This document shows positions 38,984 to 52,100 of a stretch of 64,000 bases of DNA, piece after piece. The stretch lies in NCBI GenBank assembly GCA_963965975.1, contig OZ014424.1, forward strand, positions 806,001 through 870,000. Direction: 5' to 3'. This stretch comes from Xestospongia bergquistia (lineage: Eukaryota > Porifera > Demospongiae > Haplosclerida > Petrosiidae). The position numbers and the translations under genes are program-made. The notes under the pieces were generated by a model. That model worked only from the letters and a program-made list of their open reading frames with translations. It made no database searches and had not been told where the DNA came from. Every line of letters starts with the position of its first letter. The first letter of the stretch is position 1.

Positions 38984-41900
38984 ATGTCAGTACAGATATA
39001 AGTATATATTGTGATTATAAGCTTACAATGTGACCTTCAGTACACTCCTCACCAACAGATGGACAAAGATCTTTACAACAGGTAGCAAAGGCCTACAAGT
39101 CAATGATACATATTACAATGGAAATACAACATCTGGTAATAATGAAGTAATATAGGATGACTACTTAGTTGTGGAAAAAATTGTACAAATGTTTTCATAT
39201 GCATTGTTGCTACACAGTCATTTTGTTCAGGATGTTTATCAAATTTAATTTCCAAATATTTTAATGATTGTTCTTCTTACATGCTAAATTCAGTAAATAT
39301 CCTGTACAAAATGGTTGCATAGCAACCACATAAATATAAGCACCAGTTCAAAATTTAAAAAAAATAAATATAGCTTTCCCAATAAGGGTTAAATATTCAC
39401 GCATAATATTTAAAGTATAGACTGACCTTTCTAACATGGAACATTGTATCTGATGCCAACGGGTGTAACAATGGTACAAATATTGATATACAAGATTGTT
39501 GACCAAAGAATGGTGCTACACGACCAATTAACTGGTGGAATGGATAAATAGAAAAAAATGGATGACTTGGACAGGTAAATGGCTGCATTATGAATAAAAT
39601 GATTCAATGAAGTAATAATTAATTGAGAATTAGAAAATATTGGCAGATTAAAACAGATTGGTTAGACAGATTAGTAACTTACAAGGACAGTGTCCATTCT
39701 CAAGTCATAATTTTCCTCTCTTCCCAAACATTTTTTAATCATTGGAGACAATTGATTTAAAAGACTATCTGTAAAATAAAAAAAATTAATCAATCATTTC
39801 ACTAGTGGTAGAGTATGATGACATATACTGATCAAATATACTGAGTTATACTGATCAAATATACTAAGTTATACTGATCAAATATACTGAGTTATACTGA
39901 TCAAATATACTGAGTTATACTGATCAAATATACCGAGATATACTGACCTATTGGAGCATGAGGTTCATCTAGTAAAGTGACTACACTATTATGACTAACT
40001 CTTCTCACCTAAAGAATAATGAAATGGATAGACTCTCTCTCTCTCTCTCTCTCTCTTTACCTGCTGGTTAAAGTCATTAAGCATTTTCACAGGAATTTCA
40101 TACAATCTATCTTCATTTTCTTGACCAAATGGAGTATCACCTTCTTCTCTAAATTCAGTGTTTCTTTCTAATAAACTAATAACTGTATTCAGTACTCCTA
40201 TCCTAATCAAAGGATCTGTAACAGATGAATAGGAAATTAACTATAATTTAGATAATAACTATAACACAAGTTTTGTACATTGTCCAATGTTCAATTTTTT
40301 TTTAACAATGAAACTTTTCCCGATCTACGATATACAATGAGTTTAGTATTATGTTCACTAGTATAATGACTAGCTAATGGTAACAAAACTAGTCTAGAGC
40401 TTACTAATGGTAGCTATCCTAGGTCACTGTGGTAAGTAGTGATGTTTACTAGTCTAGAGCTTACTAATGGTAGCTATCCTAGGTCACTGTGGTAAGTACT
40501 GATGTTTACTACTCTAGAGCTTACTAATGGTAGCTATCCTAGGTCACTGTGGTAAGTACTGATGTTTACTAGTCTAGAGCTTACTAATGGTAGCTATCCT
40601 AGGTCACTGTGGTGAGTACTGATGTTTACTACTCTAGAGCTTACTAATGGTAGCTATCCTAGGTCACTGTGGTAAGTACTGATGTTCACTAGTCTAGACC
40701 TTACTAATGGTAGCTATCCTAGGTCACTGTGGTAAGTACTGATGTTTACTAGTCTAGAGCTTACTAATGGTAGCTATCCTAGGTCACTGTGGTAAGTACT
40801 GATGTTCACTAGTCTAGAGCTTACTAATGGTAGCTATCCTAGGTCACTGTGGTAAGTACTGATGTTCATTGATCACTTTGAAGTTACTACAACTATTTAA
40901 TCTCAAGACAGCTTTGATAAGTTACTTTCAAAAATAACAGCAAATAACTTGAACAAAATAACAATTATTACATTATACATATCATTGCTATTAATAGTCT
41001 ATTGTTTAATTCACTTACCATGATCACTTGCCATAGTACATACAATATCTAATATCAACTCAAAGTCTGTGTAATTAGTGACAAAGTAACAAGCATCAAT
41101 TATATTTCTAACAGCAATATCTCTGTGGGGAGGAAGGGGGGAGGAGGGGGGGGGAGGGGGAGAGAGAGAGGAATTAGTGGGATGATAATCTATTGACTGT
41201 ATTTATTTGTATCTCATTTTTTTAACAACTTTCTCTCTCTAACTGTTAATTCTTGGTCCATCTTTCCATTCATTCATTTATGACATTGCCATATATGGTT
41301 AACAAACCATACTACAACAAACTATTAATAAATTAAACACTAACTATTACCACAAAACAAAGCAAATGTTAACACACAATTAAAATACACATGATCATGT
41401 AATATAACATTCGTTACAAATATCCCCAAGCATATAATTGGTCACTTAGTCAAGTTAAGGCAGTAACACAATAGAGACACTATTTTAAAAGAGTAGACCC
41501 TAACTAAATAAAGATATTAGGTATTCATTATATTGATAGACAAGCTATTGTGTCAATATATATTATTATAACAGACTTTTATTCATTTCAATCTAGCTTT
41601 AATTATTAACTCTTAAAGTTAATAATAATGCTCCTTTGTTAAGAATTTGTTAATCTGAGGATGTACCTTTAATTAGGATAATTAAATAGGATACAACGAT
41701 ATCCTTTTAGGAAGTCAACAATAACATATAACATTATTATGTATGGATTCCTGTGATAATGATGACACAACAGCTGATCACATTGTTGGCACTGAATTTA
41801 TAAAATCCCTTATAAAGTCAGATTTAGTTCAATGGTGGCCCAATATATAGAGGAAGTCTATACATATATATATATATGTTCATTCCTCCATTCATCCATC

Positions 41901-42394
41901 TATCTATCCATTCGTCCATCTAACCTTTCCATGAGCTCTTCAGATTGAAAGTATTTCTCTAATTTTTCAAACGGAGTCAGTTGAGAGTCTAAATGATAGT
42001 CATTACTGAGTGGATCCATATTTTGATGGTCGTTGTCTGTGGAGTCTTCTTCCTCATTAGCTACTGAGAAATAATCAATTAATTAGTTGGAGGTGTTAAC
42101 TATGAATATTAATAATACAATAATCATTTGTATATACTGTCTTGAAGTCTTGATTTAATCCAATAAGTCACATTCCATACTAATACACTATAAACTACTA
42201 GTACTCAGTAACTAAGTGACAAAGTTCACTCACCAAGAAGGTCTTTGTCAATTTTGCCCAAATCTAAACGAAGTCCTATATCAAAGACAACATCAAACGT
42301 TAAAGACAGCTACTAAGAAGCTATACACTATAGTATAGAGATATTACATCAACTACATCATACCTGCCATGCCTCTTGTCCTCGTATTATACAT
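33390..42394 (-). CDS. PPP4R1: Protein phosphatase 4 regulatory subunit 1
   Basis: This HEAT-repeat regulatory subunit binds the PP4 catalytic subunit. Exons in transcript order: 42394-42364, 42275-42234, 42063-41925, 41122-41019, 40215-40061, 40008-39948, 39768-39683, 39582-39427, 39092-39027, 38882-38832, 38771-38664, 38580-37813, 37700-37515, 37423-37238, 37051-36887, 35671-35568, 35445-35325, 35202-35090, 35030-34870, 33649-33390. They sum to 3063 nt (1020 aa; human about 950). Diagnostic segments are DDSRWVRKAAFQTLGPFIST, DMYLSMIDPVKTQSID, LASDMQWKIRRILAHCIHEI, FPSILLGLLDTENEKNWRYR, NNVPNVRLAVGRLLYRT and DTDRDVRYFSG. The large exon 12 carries a Ser- and acid-rich insert between HEAT arrays, as in vertebrates. 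The start ATG is the only one in the short first exon. The C-terminal tail after residue about 1005 runs into a tandem repeat and is uncertain. All exon phases are consistent. Confidence 0.94.
33658..33697. repeat. (GA)n next to the last PPP4R1 acceptor
   Basis: A GA run on the plus strand. In gene sense it is (CT)n immediately upstream of TTTCTCAG, the acceptor of the last exon, so it forms the polypyrimidine tract. Confidence 0.9.
34255..34862 (+). repeat. 60-bp satellite array in the last PPP4R1 intron
   Basis: About ten units of the 60-bp family; several alternate between a full and a shortened form (units ending ATGGTAGGTCACTGTGG lack about 10 bp). It starts within about 10 bp of the splice donor of the exon at 34870-35030. 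Confidence 0.92.
35212..35292. repeat. (GA)n next to a PPP4R1 acceptor
   Basis: About 75 bp of GA on the plus strand, so (CT)n in gene sense. It leads directly into CCTCTTCCTCTTAG, the acceptor of the exon at 35090-35202. Confidence 0.93.
35742..36092. repeat. 57-bp tandem repeat, open on both strands
   Basis: Six copies of a GC-richer 57-bp unit (CACCTCGGCGGACCAAATTC core) in the PPP4R1 intron between exons 35568-35671 and 36887-37051. Because 57 is 19 codons, a 19-residue peptide repeat is read on either strand: TGRGIYTTSADQIPL on plus, RRGGIDSPTNGDLFQGN on minus. There is no start context, splice context or known homologue, so it is called a minisatellite rather than a gene. Confidence 0.9.
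38934..38982. repeat. (AC)n microsatellite
   Basis: About 44 bp of CA repeat in a PPP4R1 intron. A shorter one lies at about 33871-33893. Confidence 0.95.
39826..39947. repeat. 23-bp tandem repeat abutting a PPP4R1 exon
   Basis: Five units of TCAAATATACTGAGTTATAC plus TGA. In gene sense the array begins right at the donor of the exon at 39948-40008. Confidence 0.9.
40365..40872 (+). repeat. 60-bp satellite array in a PPP4R1 intron
   Basis: Eight nearly identical units of the 60-bp family between the exons at 40061-40215 and 41019-41122. Confidence 0.95.
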
Positions 42395-42752
42395 AATTTT
42401 AACACTAAACTACAAGGCTTCGTTGATTATCTGCGCATGCGCAAGTTAGCCCACGAGGTTCATTAAAATTTCTGCATAATTAATAATAATCCTAATCAAT
42501 AATATTATATAATGGGTCTACCTTATTGGTTAATAATTTGTAGCTAATGGAGAGTGTCCTTTCATTGACCTAGTTGAATTACTTTTTTTGGAAATAATAG
42601 CATTTTTTATTAATAATTGAAGTAATACTTTATATATACACTGCGCAAAGTAGTACAGTTATAGAACATTGTTATTATTATTATTATTATTATTATTTTA
42701 AAGTATTGAGTTTCAGAATAAAACAGCTAGCTGATCTCTTTAATAGAACTGA
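42395..42752. promoter_or_regulatory. PPP4R1 promoter region and CAP-Gly gene 3' flank
   Basis: The 358-bp gap between the CAP-Gly stop (42753, minus) and the PPP4R1 start (42394, minus) holds the promoter of PPP4R1, an (ATT)n run at about 42671-42697 and AT-rich sequence. The NRF-1-like palindrome is listed separately. Confidence 0.6.
42432..42443. promoter_or_regulatory. NRF-1-like palindrome TGCGCATGCGCA
   Basis: A perfect 12-bp palindrome matching the nuclear respiratory factor 1 consensus (YGCGCAYGCGCR), 38 bp upstream of the PPP4R1 ATG. CG-rich sequence is rare here, so chance is unlikely. A related GAGCATGCGCAAA lies at 45009-45021, upstream of the CAP-Gly gene. Confidence 0.65.
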
Positions 42753-44899
42753 TTACATTACTTCTGTCAGATCAACATAAGAAACATTTGGATGTGTTCT
42801 GATGATCTTCTCCAATTCAGTGCAACGTTCCTCTTCCTCCTAACATGGAGTCACATAAGAAGATAACATGAATGCATGCATACCTTGACATCTCTTTGAT
42901 ATTGAAGGAGTGAATCTTGACAAGGAGGAACACTGAATATTTTGATCCTCATCTCTCTCTCGTGGGAATCTCGGATATTCCGTAACTCAAAAAGCTCATC
43001 ATGAATTGCCTTGATACGCCTCACTTGAGGTCCAAGCTCAGAGTCACATTCCAGTTCATCAATTTTTCTGCAATATAACAACATTGCATACTTCTTTGTT
43101 TCAGTAAACAATCTTACTGTTGCCATTGGATTTCTTTATCTCCTTTGCGCTTTGCATCCTTGAGTTTCTGCAAAGTAGTAGCCATAGTCCACCCACGCAA
43201 TCCACCACCCCATTTTTTTAACCAGAACCCAAACTCCTCTATATCTTTTAGTTCACTGTTAGGAGACACAGGAGTAACCATGTTGTCCTTTGGGAGGCCA
43301 GACAAGAGACGTCTGCAAAAGAAATAAAACAACTTTAGATTATAAGTTCATTTGAACTCACGATGTATATGAAATTTTAGGCCTAATTGGCGCTGTCCTG
43401 GTAATGAATCTCTCCTCATCTTTTCGCCTTTTGAACTCATCAGAGAAGTGCTCCTGAAAAGCAGCAGGAGAAGTATTGAGGTAGATCTTAGGAACTTTTG
43501 GAGTCTTTTTGATCTCTTGGATATGCTTCCTCCATTGGCTTGTATTAATCTCATTCTTTATACAGTGACATGTATTAATTTTATGAGTAATGGCAACTAT
43601 TTCTATTGCTTACCTCAGGAGGGATTGGAAGATCTCCAAGACTCTTTTGAAATTTTGACTTTGAGAAATCTGCCTTTCCAATGGTCATATTGTCTGACTT
43701 AGGAGTAAGACAAGCCAAGCTACTAACAGAATTATAAGACTGACTCGGCATTACAACTGAGTCTTCATCTTCTATTTTAGTACTTATTTTAATGGAAGAA
43801 AGTGCTGGGATACTCTTTATAGAATTAGGAAAGCTAGGAATGATAGTACTATTTTCATTGAGTGATTTGGCCACGGATGAGCACAATGATTTAGAGACAC
43901 CAGGCTTGAATGAGGCATTGCTATATTTTGCATAGGATGATGTGCAAGAGGACTCTCTCTTCATGAGGGCAACGTCATTTGTATCATTGCAGACATCACT
44001 TAACTTTGTTCCAGAAATCAAAGGTAAATGAGAAGCATACTTAGCACTATGCTTAGACTTAATTGAAGCAAGGCTCAAATTGGCTTGAGAAGACTTCACG
44101 CTAGCATTGCTCTTTTTCTTCACAGTAAATTGCTGTGACATCTTGAAACTGTTACAGGGAGAGCAATATCCAGCACTCAATTCATCTCTATAATAGAAAT
44201 TGTAAATAACTTATTAAGCAATGATTAACTTACTTCTTTGATGGATTTGGACGAAAGACCATCATTGGTGTTGAAAAAGTTTTTATTTGGCACAGGCGTT
44301 TCTCATAATTTTTTCCAGGAATTGGAATCTGTATAAAATATTACTTAATAGAAGAAAAAATGAAGATATATATGTACCACACCAACATCTTCAAGGGGCA
44401 CCACAATTCCGTGTGAAGGAGGACATTTAAAGAATCGTTTCCCATTGTAAATTCCGTCATGCTCACCAACTATATACAGATGAGGGATTCAAATGCCACA
44501 CCATATAAGGGTATACCTGGATCATCCAGTTTGACACCAACATAAATCTTGCTGTTGATAAATGTGCTGTCCAAGTCACCGATGTAACGCACAATCCCTG
44601 GGAACTTTCCATGAACTAGGACACGGTCACCAACGCAGACATTTGTACGATTGGCATTGTCTTTCTTCAGTTTTGTCCACTTAGCAGTCTCAATTGCAAC
44701 TGCTTTACAATTTGAACAATTGCAGCTGTAGACATTACTTCCAAGTGGAGGTATACCAGGAGTAACCTATAGAAAGACAATATAGGATATTGCTCTCAAT
44801 CACCAACACCGAACAGTATCTGAAATGCACCTTGGAAGCGCGAATCTTGTTCCATTCTTTGCAAGTCAGGTACTCACCATGCACACTAGCAGCTTTCAT
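42753..44899 (-). CDS. CAP-Gly domain protein, uncharacterised
   Basis: Exons in transcript order: 44899-44831, 44766-44517, 44469-44378, 44328-44234, 44187-43614, 43555-43362, 43312-43118, 43067-42884, 42839-42753. They sum to 1740 nt (579 aa). A CAP-Gly fold lies at residues about 62-133 (VGDRVLVHGKFPGIVRYIGD, IYVGVKLDDPVGEHDG, NGKRFFKCPPSHGIVVPLED), the module that binds microtubule plus ends or EEY/F tails. A Cys pair (SCNCSNC) precedes it. A Ser/Lys-rich disordered region (about 165-350) and a charged, helical C-terminus (KIDELECDSELGPQVRRIKA...) follow. The signature GKNDG loop reads GEHDG here. No CLIP, dynactin, TBCB/TBCE or CYLD architecture fits. The start could instead be an in-frame ATG at 44947; the acceptor of the exon at 43362-43555 is weak. 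All phases agree. Confidence 0.8.
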
Positions 44900-46780
44900 T
44901 TTGAAAACGCAACTTTTCTCTCTCAACAGAATACACCACAAAGTCAATAGCTACCAAGCTGTCTACAATGATGCGTATTAAATTTTGTGTTTCGCGGCGT
45001 CCCTATTGAGCATGCGCAAAAGGTTTTAATCCTCGTGGGGGCAAGGTCTGGATGACCCTCTAATTGATTAAAAGAATAAGATGAGGTAGTAATAATTAGC
45101 TCTAGACAAACGGTGTTTTACATCGATGAAAAAAAGGAGGAACTCTTTGGTACTGACCACTTATTCTCGCAAGAAGATCACCATTAAGCCGTAGTGTCCT
45201 ATCTTGCTTTATAAAGCTAAATTGAGGTAAGTATTTGTAAGTAATCATATGAAGTGTCCTAGGTAATGTAGTATTGACATTGCGCCCCTACTAATCAATA
45301 GCTCTTGTCATTGACGTGGAGCTTTCTCTGCCAACGCGGTCCTACTGTTTCTACTCACTATCACATGCTAAGAAGCATAATAACATAGGAGTATCTAGTT
45401 TCAGAGAATCTCTGATAATTATCTTTTTGAAAATGATGACATTGTTAAGTTATTAATGAATTTTTTAAAGAAGTGTTCCATCCATTACTGAGTTGCATTC
45501 TTGCATTTTTATGGTAAAGTATATAGTAAGTATAGTGTATTGTAATAACACCATTTTATGACTGACTGCCTATTTGTGGTCAATATTAATGAAAATAGAG
45601 ACATTTAGAAAGGATTCTTTTGGCCTTAGTGAAGAATAAAATTTTTGTCATTGGTAATTTGATCCTTGCTCTGTTCTTTTTTTCTCTGTTTTAATATCAA
45701 TTATATAATGAAGTTTACTCTTTAATAAAGCGTGTTAATTGTTGTACACTTTAACTGTTATAGTGATAGTGATATGACAACATGTGATAGTTAACTGACA
45801 AGCTTAATTGAACTGTTTAAGTAAACATTAGTTATTAGTTTTAGTGTGTCTTGTGAATTGTTTTCAACAATAACGACGTTTGTTCATATGTCATTATTGT
45901 TGCTCTAAGCAAATCTACCTGTTTAGAAATGCTAACAGGAATTACTCTCTTAACTTGTATAGATTTTAATAAGACCAATTGTCTAATATTAAATTATTAT
46001 TATAATTTAGACTCTAATAGGATGTTTGTATCGAAATAGTCTCCACAATGTAGATGCTTAAGTATAGAATCATGTCCTCAATACAGAGGATAGTATTATC
46101 CTAAACTGTCCTTCATGTGAGAGGATTAAGTAGAGTCATTGTCTAACTAAGTAAACAATTCTTTTTAATGTTTTTATTGCTACTTTTTTTCAGCTTCAGT
46201 GGCAAACATAAAAACATGTTCAATATGAATATTTAAGTACATCATTTAAACCCTCATTATCATCAACTGCCCAATTAGAACAGCTGTATATCTACCAAAT
46301 ATTATTATTATTAATGACTGTGTACACTCATATTACTATCAGTATACACACACTAGTTCTTTGATCATAAAAGCTGGTATTTCTAGGAAATTATGGGGCA
46401 TGGTATGTGATAGTCTATCTCCTTCTTTTGCAGCAATTACCAGAAAAGGTGTCTTTAATTGATACAGTAAAGTTTATTTTCAATTGTTCACAATTTCACG
46501 GCTGATTGCCATTGTTATGATGCATTTTATAAGTGACAAGAGCTTGGAATTCTGCCTCTATTTTCTAAGAGTAATTCTCATTCTAGTAACAGTATTGGGT
46601 TCAATGTTTTGGGACTCGTTGCTTTGTTTATTGTCTTTTTCCTGTTTTATTTGGCACTAAAGAATGCATAAAGTTGCTTTCAATTCTCACATTAATAGTT
46701 ACATTGTCTTCCTTTAAACACTCTAGGTTGTATTTCTTACGCTGAATTAAGTTATTTTACATCAAAATCACACCGAGGAA
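44900..46780. promoter_or_regulatory. Divergent upstream region, CAP-Gly gene / ETO-like gene
   Basis: 1.9 kb without coding exons. The CAP-Gly promoter side has the NRF-1-like GAGCATGCGCAAA (45009-45021). A noncoding first exon of the ETO-like gene probably ends at 45236 (GAG|GTAAGT), with an acceptor CACTCTAG ending 46726, 54 bp before its ATG. The intron between is AT-rich and carries one stray piece resembling the 58-bp family (about 46076-46100). Confidence 0.5.
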
Positions 46781-49108
46781 ATGGATAATATAACTTCTTC
46801 AAATGGTGAAATAAAACCTTTAGAAACTACCACTCTTGATAATGATGATAATCCTGATAATCCATGCACTTCAATAGAAGAGGAAAAACATACTCCTATA
46901 GAAAATACTAATAGTTCTGATGACAATAACAAGGCAACAGAGCTGTTAGACAGCCCGACTATGCCACCTTTAGTAGCATCAACAAATTCAGCGTCACTTA
47001 ATGCTCCAGTGGTTACTATAATGGAACTTGATGAACATATTGTGGCAGAAGACGATACTTTTCCATCGTCTTTAGGTACATCCTTATCAAGTGAGAACAT
47101 CAATCAAGATGTTTCTACTATTACAAAAGATACACCAACTTTATCGCCTAGTTCTACCAGTTCTGATGTGCCTGTTATCACAACTACAGCATTGAATACA
47201 ATGTCTAAATCAACTAATGTTGGTTACAAGGACAATATTGTCGCTATTTCTGATGGAGAGGACAGCAGCGATGATGAAATCGATGATAATTTAGAAATTG
47301 TAGTTGAAGGAGAAGAGGAAGATGAAAGTAATGAAGAGAATCCAATGGATACTGATGAGAGGAGAGAGGAGGACTGCCACAGTGTTCCTCCGGAATTAAC
47401 CAAAGCTCTTTCAGACCCAGAGGTAGTGAAGGTATCAACAGTGTCAAAAATGACCTCCATCAACAATGTGAGCCAAGAAAGTCAGACTAATAGTACTACA
47501 CCTCTTGTTTCTACTGATACCAGACCGATGTCTGTTGTCATGGCAACGTCTTCTTCATCGACCACCTCTGTTACTAGTGCTACTTCGACTGTGACGACCG
47601 ATAAAGTGGCCACTCGCAATCGTTCTAAGGAGTGTGCTAAAGTGAAACAGTTTTTCACAACATTACAGACATTTGCTAACAATGTATCACGTGATGTTGC
47701 TGAACAAGTACAAGAACTCATCACTGCATTAGTGGTAAGTAAACTGTGTCTCTGTCTGTCTGTCCATTTGATGGTTAATTCATCCATATATCCTCTTATT
47801 TATCTATTCATCTGTCCATCCATCCATCCATTCATCAATCTCTCTGTCTATTCAAGTGCCAACCAACCAGCTGTTCATTCATTGATATTTTAATCAAACT
47901 GTTCATTGATGCATACCTACTATATTTGGAATATGTAAAAATACTATAAAAAATTTATCAACTATATAATTGCTAACAAATGTTGGCTACCATATCTCAA
48001 ACTAATCCACCTTTATAGTTACAAGGTATTTTTTTAATACAAGTATTTTTCCTAAGAAATAAACAACACAGACTTCATGCAATTAGATGACTAGTTCCAC
48101 CCTTAACAGTTTCTAACAAGTCAGATATCAAGTGTTAATAAAGTATTGATTTGAGTAGCAGAGACACTACCTCATGAATGGAATTATCTAAACTATGAAT
48201 ATTGTTAACTGGTTTGCCACACTTTTCCATGTGATCAATTAGTTATGATTAGTTTATTTTGGCCTAAAGCCCCACCCCTAATTGTCTGTACTCTTGTTTA
48301 TATAATGCATTCCAATGATGCATAATTGTATCTTTGTGGTAATTGTATGTGGTTGGGTTGTCATGGTAATGTAATATTTAAATTTATGGTGATATATATT
48401 TTTAGCATTAAAACTTGTCAATTGGTTCCAAGATATCAAATTTGTCTTTTGACTTGTTAACATAATCATTTTGGCTTAAGTGATAAATGTCTGACTAGTT
48501 CCAGAGAAGGCAGGAGTTCAAATGCTCTAAATGGCCAATGTCTTTTTCTTTATTTTTACACACATACACTTAGTCTAGCTAGCTAGTTATTCATACTATA
48601 TTATGTTGTATATTTCATATATGCTAGTATTCATACCTTTGAAAAAGACTTCTACCAAAAACAGCATGTAAAAGTATATCCTCAGAGGCTATAAATAAAT
48701 CATAGTTGTGTCATTAATCATCTTTCATATTGACTTGAACATTACAATGATCATTAATGTTGGGTGTGGGTAGGTGTAAAAAAGATTGAAGTGGGAAGTG
48801 AATACTTGATGATATGATTATTTTCTTTCAACTGTTTGTGTTGACCATCTCATAAAGTTTGTGAACAAGGTATGACGTGTGGTTGTGTTTAATTAGAGGA
48901 GGAAATGATTGATATATATAGAATGTATGAATTATATTATGTGAGGTGATGTATTGTAGATGTAATGTTGTTAGTGGGACAGCTGCTAGTGTGAGGAATG
49001 TCAAGTAAAAGTGATAAATGTGTATAATCAATGAATTTTTAGTGTGTACAGCTGCTTTGCTATTACCCAACTGATTTTCTAACTGTTTGTACACCTTCTT
49101 TCTCCCTC

Positions 49109-49161
<53 letters not shown>

Positions 49162-52100
49162 ATCTCTCTCTCTAGAATGGACTGGCTACAGTAGAAGAAT
49201 TTCATCAAGAAATTCAAATGGTTACTAACTATCCTCTCAAAGACTTTGTCATTCCGTTCTTAAAGGTAGTCAGTAGTCATTATTACATTAATGATAACAG
49301 TATGATTATCTATTTTTATAGGAGAACTTAGTTTATTTTCAAGAGGAACTTAAAGTTACTGCAGAAGCATTATCTAGTATTTTAGGCTCTGCTCCTAACC
49401 CTGAGACACCAGTTACTGCTCCTGAATATGTTGAACCTGAACTTGTTATTGTTCCGTCAACAAAACCATCAGCTCCACCCACAACTACTACTGTGACATC
49501 TGCCCCTAGTAGTCCTCTAAGGTAAGTATATGTGTTATACCACAGTGATTTAGTGACCATTAGTAACCTGACTTACCACATGATCTAGGATAGCTACTAT
49601 TAGTAAACTCAATATTAGTAAACATCTGTACTTACCACAGTGACCTAAGATAGCTACCATTAGTAAGCTCTAGACTAGTAAACATCAGTACTTACTACAG
49701 TGACCTAAGATAGCTACCATTAGTAAGCTCTAGACTAGTAAACATCAGTACTTACTACAGTGACCTAAGATAGCTACCATTAGTAAGCTCTAGACTAGTA
49801 AACATCAGTACTTACCACATGATCTAGGATAGCTACTATTAGTAAACTCTAGACTAGTAAGCATCAGTACTGACCACAGTGACAGGATAGCTACCATTAG
49901 TAAACTCAATATTAGTGAACATCAGTACTTACCACAGTGATCTAGGATAGCTACCATTAGTAAACATCAATGTTTATTGGTTTTAATATTTCTTATAGCA
50001 TACTTTCTAATGACAGAAATCTGTCAAATCTACCCAGTATGTCAGCACCACCTGCTACCATTCATGAACCTCCAGCTATTGCACCCACTCGTATTGAAAC
50101 CGTACCTAATGCTTCTGCTGTACGTAAGAGACCAAGAGACTTATTTATGGATGGCAATGACACAGGGTAAGTCCCTCTATTATTTAATATTAATTAACAA
50201 CAGATTATGATGGATTAATGAAATGTTTTCATGAATGTATTGTGATTTTGTCTGTTATTTTTAGACACGAAGGAAGAGGTCACTCTCAAGTAAGTACACC
50301 TCCTAGTTGATATCATTACATCATCCAGCTATTATTCATCCATCCATCCATCTGTCATTTATCTATCCATCCATACATTATATTTTTGTATTCTGATAGG
50401 GCTATGGACCTAAACGTCCTAGGCCAATCCCTACAGCAACATTAACTCCAACACAGGGTCAATTACATCATCAACAACAACCGCCCCCACAACAACAACA
50501 ACAACAACAACAACAGCCCCCACCACCACCACATATAAACGATCCCCGCCCATCTCATATATACAGTCAGTCCCACTCAACTTCTTATGTTCCTGTATCA
50601 CGTGCTGTTACCGCTACTACTCACGTCCAGTACTCTCACTCAAGACCCTCTTCAGCTGGTTCTACAGGTACACCACAACGTGAAATATCTCCAGGTTTGT
50701 CTGTTTGTCCATCTGTACATTCATGTATCCATTGATTGAACTATGCATCCATTTTATTGATTTATCTGTCCATTAATTCAACAATGATTGATCCATTTCT
50801 TACATAGTTATAGTAACTTCTACATCTTCAAATCCATTGGTACATCAACGTATGCTAACCCAAATAAAAGATGACTGGGCTCACTTAGAAACAGTAAGTC
50901 TTATGTACATATAGTATATGTACATGTACTATATGTACATGTTCATGTACTATATGTACATATACTATATGTACATGTACATGTACTATACATACATGTA
51001 CATGTACTATATGTACATGTACATATACTATATGTACATGTACATATAGTACATGTACATGTACATATAGTACATGTACATGTACATATAGTATATGTAC
51101 ATATAGTACATGTACATGTAGTACATGTACATGTACTATATGTACATGTATGTATAGTACATGTACATGTACATATAGTATATGTACATATAGTACATGT
51201 ACATGTAGTACATGTACTATATGTACATGTACATGTAATGTAATTAACATAATTTGTACTCTCTACTTTTCATTCCATTAATTAGTTATCAGTTAATTTA
51301 GTTATCGTTTCCTCCTTTTTTCAGATGATGATGACAATTGAAGGAATGGTATCAAAGTCTCAGAAATCTTTTCAGACACTTAAAGAAAGAGTACAACAAG
51401 TTGTAACAATGACATCATCATTACAATATAGACAATTTGAAGTAAATATTTAATGTGCTGTCCGTTCATTTGTCCGTTCATCTATTTATCTGTCCATTCA
51501 TCTATTTATCTGTCCATTCATCTATTTATCTGTCCATTTATCTGTCCATTCATTTGTCCATTGATCTATTTATCTGTCCATTCATCTATTTATCTGTCCA
51601 TTCATTTGTCCATTCATCTATTTATCTGTCCATTCATTTATTTATCTGTCCATTCATTTGTCCATTTTCTCTACCAATAGCTGGAACACGAACAAGTTGT
51701 ACAACAGAGGATAGAGCAGGCCCTTGATGAAGCTAATTTACAAGCTGCTGAAGAGAAACAAAAGATATTAGTTGATGCTAGCAGGCAAATGAGAGATGCT
51801 ATTAGAGAAGCTAATGTTCAAACCAACTCGAAAGAGGTAAATCATCTCTCTCTCTCTCTCTCACATACACACACTTCATGTAAACAAATGTGATCCATTT
51901 CTTTTCTTTTCATTTATTTCAGAGTTGTTGGAATTGTGGTCGGAAGGCTACTGAAACTTGTAGTGGATGTAATAAAGCTCGATATTGTGGAACATTTTGT
52001 CAACATAAAGATTGGGATAAGCATATGAAGCAGTGTGCTGGATCAAGAAGTAAGTGAACATCAATACTTAACACAGTGACCTAGGATAGCTACTATTAGT

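Noticed and set aside
46768..47787. Minus-strand Ser-rich frames opposite the ETO-like first coding exon
   Set aside because: They mirror Ser/Thr/Asp-rich codons of the sense exon and have no family match.
50885..51250. His/Val-rich minus-strand frame of 121 codons
   Set aside because: Generated by the palindromic TACATG repeat.
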